Assembly (NCBI RefSeq): GCF_000218685.1
Contig: NW_006763298.1
Location: 178,164 to 242,163, forward strand
From: Serpula lacrymans var. lacrymans S7.9
Taxonomy: Eukaryota > Basidiomycota > Agaricomycetes > Boletales > Serpulaceae
DNA length: 64,000 nucleotides
Reading direction: 5' to 3'
Shown: one piece after another, positions 35,313 through 44,900 of the stretch
Layout: every line of letters begins with the position of its first letter
Numbering within the stretch: position 1 is the first letter of the stretch
Notes under the pieces: model-generated
What the model was told of the DNA's origin: nothing
Database searches by the model: none
The model's input: only the letters and a program-made list of their open reading frames with translations
Made by a program: the position numbers and the translations under genes

Positions 35313-38300
35313 ATGAGTGTTCCGGTGTCCTCTGTCAGCGACGTCGGGGGTATGGTGGCGCGATCTCATTCTGTCGACGCTCGCTATGGTAGATTCAACG
35401 AAGTCCACAGCAATGGTCATCAAGTCAACAATGAAATACACGGCCCTCAAATAAATAGAACGACAATCAACACCTATATTCAACATAATGGTGCGATTGA
35501 TCTTCTTCAGTGGCACGAACATCGTATAATGTAGCCCGTTCGATAATCCAGCTAAAGAACGCCAGGAACTCACAGACTGGCTCTCTCCTCTGAATTTTCG
35601 TCAAACGCAGAGCGAAGTTCGTGGAATTTGGCGAGAGGGAACGGGAGGATGGGTGCTGGAGGATGAGAAATTTAGGCAGTGGCTAAGAGGTGATGTGAAA
35701 ACCCTTTGGTGCCCTGGTATTCGTAAGTATAATGTTGCGGTCGAAATCAACATGGTCCATTTTGCTGATATGCCGAGTCGACTAGCTGGTGCTGGGAAGA
35801 CCGTTCTTGCGTAAGTCTAGCGACTGGTCACTGGGATTCATCCCGATCACTATCATGCATTCTTACCAGGTCTTACATTATCGACCATCTTGAGAAGGAC
35901 AAAAAGGATGATGTGGCTGTGGTCTACGCTTATTGCAGCTACAAGGACCGTTCGAGACAAACTACTTGCAATCTCGTTGCAAGCCTATTGAAACAACTTG
36001 TCCAAGATTATTCTGCTACGTTTGGATGCATCAAAGATGAATTCAAACGTCATCGAGAACAAAACTTCCGTCCAACTCTACCAGAGGTTCGCGACATGTT
36101 AATCAACGAAATCAAACGATATTCCCGGGTTTTCGTCGTCGTTGACGCTTTGGACGAAATTTCCGAGGATGACGCGGCTCGTTCTGAGATGCTGCATTGT
36201 CTGCAGTCTCTGGGAGGTAGCCTATTGGTGACTTCTCGTGACATATCATCGATCAAGGCAGTCCTTCGCGAAGCTCTTCGCATGGACATTCATGCGCACG
36301 AAAATGATGTACGCAAGTATATCACAGACCGCATTCGCTTATCGGCACGATTAGACGGGATGTTGGGTGCTGGTTCCTTTAGAGGAGAAATCATTGAGCT
36401 GCTGACAAAGGAGAGTCAAGGCATGTGAGCACTTATTAGAGCTATTCTCATGCTTGCCTACACCGGATTTTAACGTGCTAATCTAGGTTTTTGCTATCTC
36501 GTTTACATGTGGATCTACTAGCACATAAACTTACTCGAAATGAAGTTCGACTCGCTATTGATAATCTCCCCAAGGAGGTGGGGAGTGCTTACGACGAAAC
36601 TATGAAACGGATAGATGAAGGTCCACATGGAGAACTGGCTAAGAAAGCCTTCACGTGGATTGTTTTTGCCTTGCGACCGCTGTTGTTCACCGAGCTCCAG
36701 GAAGCTCTAGCATTATCAACTGGTCTACGTGAGTTCAGTGCTGATGACCTGGTGGATAAAGCGGCGATAATGGAAGCCTGTGCTGGTATATTAGTTGCTG
36801 GTGGCAAAAAAGACGGAGAGAACGATGTATGTCGTTTGGTTCGTAAGTAGTCTGTAGTCTGGCGCATGATCCAAATGTTATTGCTTAAATTTGTGTTCAT
36901 CAGATTACTCTGCTCAGGAATATCTCGTAAATCGTGGAGATTGGGCTTTTCCAGACCCCCAAGCGCAAATAACTAAAATATGCCTAGCTGCTCTCTCTAT
37001 CTCACCAAAAAACACACGTCCCGAGAAAAAATCAAAAAATAATAAGTTCCTTGTTTATGCTCGACAAGATTGGGGTCACCATGCGCGTGGGCGGGTCGAG
37101 GAGAAAAATGCGACAGTGATTCGCAAATTTTTACGTAGTGACGCAAACGTTAAGAATGCTCTGAAACGCATACATGGCACTCGTTACTTCCACGGGGGAT
37201 CAGCATTGCATCTGTGTGCCTACTTTGGTCTTTATCAGACTATCGATTACTTGCTGGGGAAAGGCACCGTTTTCGATCGAAGAGACGACTGGAATAGAAC
37301 GCCACTGTACGTTGCTGCAGAAGAAGGGCATGCCAGAGTGGTGAAGGTACTGCTTGATCGAGGTTTTGACGTCAATTCGAGGAATGATGATGATGAGGAT
37401 GACACACCGCTTAGTATCGCAGCTGCGAATGGGAGGATAGAGGTTGTTCGAGTACTATTGGCAGAGGATGACATAGATGCCGACCCAAAGGATATGTATG
37501 GTTCGACACCGCTCTCGCTAGCGGCTAGGGATGGATACGTGAAGATTGTCAAGCGGTTGTTGGCGAGGGACGAAGTGGAGGTGAACTCGAAGGATAATGG
37601 TGGTTGGACGCCGCTCATGCAAGCAGCTTCGGGGGGGCATGTGGAAATCGTCAAGCTGCTATTGGCATGGGACGAAGTGAAAGTGAACTCAAGAAACAAA
37701 GACGGTTGGACGCCGCTCATCCACGCAGCGTCGGAGGGGCATACGGAGATCGTCAAGCTGTTGTTAGCAAGGGACGAAGTCGGGGTGAACTCGAAGGATG
37801 ATGACGGTTGGACGCTGCTCATGCACGCAGCTTCGGGGGGGCATGTAGACATCGTCAAGTTGATGTTGGCAAGGGACGAAGTAAAAGTGAACTCAAAGGA
37901 TGATGACGGTTGGACGCCGCTCATCCACGCAATTTCGGAGGGGCATATAGAGATCGTTAAGTTGCTGTTGGCAATGAGCAAAGTGGAGGTGAACTTGAAG
38001 GATGCCGACGGTTGGACGCCGCTCATGCACGCAGCTTCGGGAGGGCATGTAGACATCGCCAAGCTGCTGTTGGCAAGGGACGAAGTGAAAGTAAACTCGA
38101 AGGATAATGACAGTTGGACGCCGCTCATGCACGCAGCTTCGGAGGGGCATGTGGAGATTGTCAAGTTGCTGTTGGCAATGAACAAAGTGCAGGTGAACTC
38201 GAAGGATAATGACGGTCAAACACCGCTCTTGAAAGCAGCTAAGGAGGGGCATGAGGAGATTGTCAAGCTGCTATTGGTGAGGGACAAAGCGGAGGCGAAC

Positions 38301-38354
38301 TCAAAGTATGGACACGTGTCAAGGTCCAAGAGTTCAACAGTAGCCACCAGCTAA
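35313..38354 (+). CDS. NACHT-ankyrin NLR-like receptor, copy A
   Basis: Six exons (35313-35490, 35552-35722, 35786-35810, 35870-36424, 36487-36842, 36904-38354) sum to a whole number of codons, 911 residues. Order: a short N-terminus with one motif (VDARYGRFNEVHSNGHQVNN), a linker KERQELTDWLSPLNFRQTQ, the NACHT NTPase with Walker A GIPGAGKTVLAS split by an intron, and Walker B VFVVVDALDEIS. The sensor-like LLVTSRDISS and a winged-helix-like part follow (VDLLAHKLTRNEVRLAIDNL, TWIVFALRPLLFTELQEALA). Then come WGHHARG and about 11 ankyrin repeats, the last seven nearly uniform. Fungal NLRs of this kind sense non-self and trigger defence or regulated cell death. The C-terminus (GHVSRSKSSTVATS) is not ankyrin sequence and abuts an inverted relative, so the array was probably truncated. 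Confidence 0.88.
37593..38306 (+). repeat. Tandem 102-bp ankyrin units of NLR-A (7 copies)
   Basis: Seven units of 34 codons, consensus DGWTPLMHAASGGHVEIVKL plus LLARDEVKVNSKDD. Units alternate between an ASGG and an ASEG (or ISEG) form for the first six, so the array looks built from 204-bp dimers. It differs in consensus from the NLR-B array. Confidence 0.9.
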
Positions 38355-40110
38355 TCCGGAATGACCATCTCTTCAACAGCACTACGTGCATGATGACCCC
38401 ACTGTGTAGCTGCATAGTGATATAAGGCCCTGCCGCCGGATAACCACTCCCATCTATAGAGGCGATTTGGAAATGGGGGGAATGTCAATAACGATGATAA
38501 AATCCTTAGGCGTTCGCTGGTGATCCCTGATCCTTGCATGAGGATTCCAACACGACTATGATGTATATTTCTCGAGATATTGTTGTGCATTGTAGTCTTG
38601 TGGAAATAATCATTAGATGCAAACAAAATCAGAGTTACGAGCCAGAAAACTCACGAACTAAACGGAATACAGATTGCTTTTTATCAGCAGCAACCAGGCC
38701 AACACAGGCTTCAAGTATAGTGGCTTCGTCCAATAGATCACCCTCACTTCTTTTGGGCTTGTCTGTTGAAAAATCTAGGACGTATCGAAGCTCCAAAACC
38801 GATAATGATTGGAGAGCTTTTGGTTATCCACAGGAGAGTGTTTGTAGCGAATGAGCGAAGATCCTCGTCCAAATCGTTAATCCGGCTCATCGATACATCA
38901 TAAACACTTTTCATCTCCATGGACAAACACTAGAGCATCTGTGACGGCCTAACGGGTAAGTGTGGAAGCTAACAAGTCCAATTGTAGGCGAGGTAAAAAA
39001 AACCTGAAGTCAAATATCAGATTGAGCAAGATTCAGGGTTAACGTGTCACCTGCCGATCTGCTCAAAAATCTCTGCTCTTAGTTGAAAATCGCCAGCTAC
39101 ACACTTGCCCAGTCGTGTCCCTAGATGGATACGGCTTTCAATATACTTTTGTATATCGCTTGTATGTGCTCATATGTCCATACGTTGGGCGTCACAAAGA
39201 AGGTCACCAATTGGCGCGATGTCATGCGAAGTCACCAGTAAACTAGCTCCGAGCGCATTGAGCCTACAGAGTAGCTCATAAGGGACGTGGCCATCCTCCG
39301 GAACTTCGTCCATAACATCCACAATAACAAAGACCCTGGAAAACGACTGTATTTCCGAGATCAGTGTATCATGAAACTCAGATAGATTTGGGCGAAAACT
39401 ATATTGTTCGTGATAGTGGTACTGGATTTAACGCTGTAGAAAGTGGAAATATAGCCTTCAACAAGTTGTTTCAAAAGATTTGCGAGAAGGTCAGACACTG
39501 CCTGCCTTGCTTTGTCTTTATAGTTGCAATAGATGTAAGACATAGCGATGCCATCGGTTTTATGTTGTTCGGCAAGAAATTTGACCATGGATGATCTGGA
39601 AAAGTCTATGATTTTAACAAAGATGAATATCTGATGTTTGACGAGGTGCTTACGCAAGAACGGATTTCCCAGAACCAGCTAGTAGATTGAATCCATTAGC
39701 TAACTAAAAGACCATTGTGTGGTGATGAGAAGACTACTACGAATCCCAGGACACCATAGTGTTTTCGTATTCCCTTGATGCCACTCCTTAAACTTGTATT
39801 CCTCGAATACCCAGCCACAAGTCCATTCTTGACGGTTTGCATAAATGTCGTTCTGGGTTTGTCGGAAGTTGAGGGGAGAGAGCCATGTAACAAGCTGCTG
39901 GGGGTCACGAGCTGGTTATTCGCATTGTATAGGTATCACTGTAGGATAGAAATACGGTAAGCCCAAGGGCCTTTGTGGATTGGGTCGATGTATGTGAGAC
40001 CTCCGGTGATGTTGATTTACTGACCGTGAATTTCGTTGAAGGTGCTGTGGCGAGCATCGACAGTGCGAGCCTGCGCCACCAAATCAGCGACACAGTTATA
40101 GTCATCGTTC
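38351..40110 (-). pseudogene. Inverted NACHT-NLR pseudogene without ankyrins
   Basis: On the minus strand the same architecture as its neighbours is readable from right to left: VDARHSTFNEIHGQ and then a stop (about 40040), LVTWLSPLNFRQTQNDIYAN, WVFEEYKFKEW, TKTLWCPGI, and Walker A AGSGKSVLA (about 39670). Next are AMSYIYCNYKDKARQAVSDL, a frame change near 39430, EIQSFSRVFVIVDVMDEVPE (Walker B) and LLVTSHDIA. An in-frame TGA follows RMDI (about 39178). Further pieces are SVYDVSMSRINDLDEDLRSF, LLWITK and WGHHARSAVEEMVIPD, with its stop overlapping the stop codon of NLR-A. There are thus at least two nonsense codons and one frame change. It ends exactly at the NACHT-ankyrin junction; no ankyrin repeat follows. 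It could be a third paralogue broken by inversion. It cannot encode a working receptor. Confidence 0.85.
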
Positions 40111-40206
40111 GCTGAGTGCGAAGATGGCTGGAGGTTCGTGTTAGTTCCGCTCTAGCGTCTTGATGATATTTGGAATCGTGAAGTGGTGAGGTTCATCAAG
40201 CTACCA
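40111..40206. other. Junction between the inverted pseudogene and duplication copy 2
   Basis: A short stretch without similarity noticed to either side; one of the rearrangement breakpoints must lie in or next to it. Confidence 0.4.
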
Positions 40207-41955
40207 GGGATGTTTATCTAGTTAGTCACCATATTTGAAGCCAGGTGAGGTGGGGTGGTTTCCAAAGTCAAGGTTTCCAAGGAAGTAATTTCATAAAGAA
40301 GACTGCTGATCATGTATGAACGAAGAACGCGTCCTGCGTTTGTGGAGTTCAAACGCGAGCTGAGGAGGTCGATGTTTTGATGATATGTAGAGCTTGATTA
40401 ACTAAGCTTACACGGTGATAGCAGTATGCTTCAAGGGTGAGATAGATTACCATTCGAGCGAAGTCTTCAAAATCACGGTGAGCGTTTGCATGATCCGAAA
40501 AATGTATTAGCTGGTTCCTGCCCCTGTCTGTGGGTGTGAAAACGAAATCTCTGCGGTTAGTGGATCGACAAGATTCATGTTGATGCCATATCACGTTCGA
40601 CACGGACGGGAGAGACCATACGCATCACCGTTAGTTTAGATTGCTCACCACAACCGTAGTCTTGCTGCTCGCTGTTTGATGAAGGTGTATCATTCCAAAA
40701 TTTCCAAAACTAGCTTATTTCAATAGGACGGATCCCACGCTCAATTGCAAAAAAGAACTGAAGAAATAGAGAACAATAACCTGAGCTTGCGTGTATCCAT
40801 AGTTGATAGCGTACACGAATCCATTGGAGCAAAAGACATCGCGCGTTTGAAGATAAAGTTCAGTCTTCGCCAGTTTGATGACAGCAAGGTCCGCAAAGTC
40901 CACTGGGCAGGATACGATCTGGAAGTCATCAACAAGGTATCCTTTAGGTGGGCAAAGACGTGCACTTTCTCTTGAGTGGCGATTGGACTGACATATCGCA
41001 GGCACTCGGGGAGTAATGTATTTGGTGTAGGTATAGGCACTGAACTATTGCTGTAGTTGATCTGGGGTAGATGAGGGGATGAGAGTAACTTGGTTATGCC
41101 TGAAATTGACGCTAGGCAAACTTTATTGGTAGGCCAGCTGGTCATAACAATTTCGGAAAGGCACTATCTAAATGTGTGATTCGAGAAGGGTATCGTTTGC
41201 TTGGCAGTATTGTCAGTGACATATTTAACGAAAATGGTGAAGAAAGCAGCCTCGTGATATACCGGCAGTGAGACTCATCGCATGTACGATATCCAAGTAT
41301 CCTCTGCTAACATTGAGGACACAAGTGAGGAAGCTTCCTTGGACGGCGTTTGATAACTGCAAATTGTGTTTGGCTGCTATCAGGATACAGAGAATAATTG
41401 TAGATTTCTCATACCTTGGCCGCGACATGAAGACCGATGAAACGCGTATACTTTGCATCTTAGATGAACATGTAGTCAAACACATTGGCCTGGCAAGACA
41501 TTCCGGGTATTGTCAATGTCAGCGCCTGCTGAAAAGGTATCTGTGGACTACGCACTTTAATTCCGCTGATAGTCGTGCGTTTGAAGCATTCCAAGATCAT
41601 GAATATCAGTCCTGTAGCTATCAGATATAAGATCAGTCTATTGCAGTAAATCAAAGATACTGACAGACGTCCTTGATAAGGAATATGCCGAGATCCATGC
41701 CATGGGTCCCAGTCATCACCATTATAATTATCAGTATGGTGGGCGTCAAGTCGTAAATTAAACTTGCACAGCCTATATGTAACCACATTTTCTCTTCTAT
41801 TTGTCCACGCTATATGATAAACTAGAGTATCTTCGCCCCATCGATCGCAGAAACATCGAATCTCAGTTCACTGGCGCTGCCAGCCACCCGCCCGCCCGCC
41901 TCGCCCTCGTGCAGGCTAGCAGGTCGTTTCTATTCGTCGAGACCTCACAAGTGAC
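40207..41955 (+). repeat. Segmental duplication, copy 2, with about 750 bp extra
   Basis: Collinear with 34328-35312. The left end reproduces the last codons and stop of the PBA1-like gene without the rest of that gene. The right end is the NLR-B promoter. About 40545-41295 has no counterpart in copy 1; it holds a minus-strand open stretch (GYLVDDFQIVSCPVDFADLA, AVIKLAKTELYLQTRDVFCS) that I do not recognise, without start or splice support. It may be an insertion in copy 2 or a deletion from copy 1. Confidence 0.75.
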
Positions 41956-44900
41956 ATGAGTGTTCCGGGGTCCTCGCTCTCGCGTGTTGGCGGTGTTGAT
42001 GTCAAGGGCATGGTGGCGCGATCTCATTCTGTCGACGCTCGCTATGGTAGATTCAACGAAGTCCATGGCGATGGCCATCAAGTCAACAACGAAAACCATG
42101 GCCCTGAAACAAATCAACAGTCTAACTCTGTCGACGTTCATGACCATGGCTATCAAACCAACAACGAAGACCATGGCCCTGAAACAAATCAGCCATCTAA
42201 TCCTGTCGACGCTCGGTATGGCAAATTCAACGAAGTTTATGGCAATGGTTATCAAATAAACAACGACGTCCATGGCTGTCAAATCAACAACAAAATCCAT
42301 GCCTTTCAAGCAATTCACACGCTGAACCACTATACTCAAGATAACGGTAAGGACAATATATCTTCCCCGGTGGCTTGAAAGTAGTCTAATATATTTACAA
42401 TGAAGTCCATGCCTATCAAACAAATCAAACGACGATCAAACACTATACTCAAGATAACTGTATGATATATTTTCGTCTTCGGCCTGAATGTAGTCTGATT
42501 ATAATGCAGTTGATAGTTCGGCTACCTTGAAAGAACGCCAGGAATTCGAAAACTGGCTGTCTCCTCTGAATTTTCGTCAAAGGCAGAGCGAAGTTCGTGA
42601 GACTTGGCGAGAGGGAACGGGAGGATGGGTGCTCGATGATGAGAGGTTCAAATTGTGGCAGAAAGGAGATGTGAAAACGCTTTGGTGCCCTGGGATTCGT
42701 AAGTATCATAAATTATAATCGCGGTTTACATGGTCCTTTCCCTAATATGCCGAATCAACTAGCGGGTGCCGGGAAGACTGTTCTTGCGTAAGTCCTGCAG
42801 CAAATCAGTTATCTTAAGCAGTCATCACGTACGCCTCTACTAGATCATACATCATTAACCATCTCGAGAAGAACAAAAAGGACGATGTGGCTGTGGTTTA
42901 CGCTTATTGCAGCTATAACGACCGTTCAAGGCAAACTGCTTGTAACCTTGTTGCAAGCCTGCTGAAGCAGCTTGTACAAGACTTCCCCCAAACGTTCGGG
43001 CGCATCAAAAGTAAATTCAAACGTCATCGAGAACAAGACTTTCGTCCAACTCTATCCGAGGTTCGCGACACTTTGATCGACGAAATCAAACAATACTCCC
43101 AGGTCTTCATCGTTGTCGACGCGTTAGACGAAGTTACCGAGGATGATGATACTCGTTCTGAGATACTGCGCTGTCTGAAATCTCTGGAAGGTAGCTTGTT
43201 GGTGACTTCTCGTGACATGTCATTGATCAAGGTGGTCCTTCGTGATGCTCTTCACATGGATATCAGTGCGCATGAAGATGATGTACGCAACTATATCACA
43301 GACCGCATCTGCTTACGGACACAATTGAACGAGATGTTGGGTGATGGAGCCTTTAGAGGAGAATTTATTGAGCGGCTGACAAAAGAGGGTCAAGGCATGT
43401 GAGTACTCATTGGAGTTATTCCTATTCTTTCACACGCCAGATTTTAACATAATAGTCAAGGTTCCTGCTATCTCGCCTGCACGTGGATCTACTAGCACAC
43501 AAACTTACTCGTAATGAGGTCCGATGCGCTCTTGATAATCTCCCCAAGGAGGTGGGAAGTGCTTACGACGAAACCATGAAACGGATAGATGAAGGCCGAC
43601 ATAGAGAACTAGTGAAGAAAGCCATGACGTGGATTGTTTTTGCCTCCCGACCACTGTTTTTCACGGAGCTCCAGGAAGCTATAGCCTTTTCAACTGGTCT
43701 GCGTAAGATCAGTGCTGATGATCTGATGGCTAAAGCGACGATATTGGACGCCTGTGCTGGTATACTCATTGCTGATGGAGAGAACAATGTATGCCGCTTG
43801 GTCCGTAAGTAATCTGGTGCATGATCTAAACGTTATTGCTTAAATCTGTTTTCATCAGATTACTCTGCTCATGAATATCTCGTCAAACGCGGAGATTGGG
43901 CTTTCCCAGATCCCAAAGTGCAAATCACCAATATATGCCTTGACTCTCTCTGTATGCTTTCACCGAAAGAAGCACATCCTGCAGACGTTTCCCGCAGCCA
44001 AGACTTCATCGTTTATGCGCGACAAAATTGGGGCCATCATGCACGGAGTGTCGAGAAGACAATTCCGATGGTGATTCGCGACTTTCTAGGCTGTGAGGCG
44101 AATATTGAAAATGCCCTAGAACACATGTATGGCCCTGATTCTCGTTACTTCGACGGGGGTTCAGCATTGCATTTGTGTGCCTACTTCGGCCTTTATCAGA
44201 CTATCGATCATTTGTTGGGGAACAACGTTGCTGTCGAGAGAGGAGACAAAAAGAGTAGAACACCACTTTACATTGCCGCGGAAGAAGGGCATGACAAAAT
44301 AGTAAAGCTACTGCTTGATCGAGGTCATGATGTCAATTCGAAGAATGACACTTGCTATGACACGCCACTTGGTATCGCAGCTCGGAACGGGCGGATAGAG
44401 GTGGTTCGAGTGCTGTTGGCGAGGGACAAAGTTGACGTGGATTCAAAGGACAATTACGGTTGGACACCACTCAAGAGAGCAGCTCATCAGGGACATGTGG
44501 ACATCGTCGAGCTGCTTTTGGCGAGGGACGAAGTTGACGTGAATTCAAAGGACAATGAAGGTTGGATATCGCTCTCGTTAGCAGCTAGCCAGGGACATGT
44601 GGAGATCGTCAAGCTGCTGTTGGCGAGGGACAAAGTTGACGGGGATTCAAAGAACAATGACGGTTTGACACCGCTCTCGTTGGCAGCTGGCCAGGGGCAT
44701 GTGGAGATTGTCAAGCTGCTGTTGGCGAGGGACAAAGTTGACGTGGATTCAAAGGACAACGACGGTTGGACACCGCTCTCGTTAGCAGCTAGCCAGGGAC
44801 ATGTGGAGACCGTTAAGCTGCTGTTGGCAAGAAACGAAGTTGACGTGGATTCAAAGAACGATAACGGATGGACGCCGCTCTCGTTAGCAGCTCGCCAGGG

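Noticed and set aside
37247..38185. 312-codon minus-strand open frame across the NLR-A ankyrin array
   Set aside because: It is the mirror of the 102-bp repeat (TCPPEAACMSGVQPS repeated), a by-product of codon bias in the sense repeat; no independent gene signal.
39361..39657. Separate small minus-strand gene with an ATP-binding look
   Set aside because: It is one exon of the inverted NLR pseudogene, followed by a frame change.
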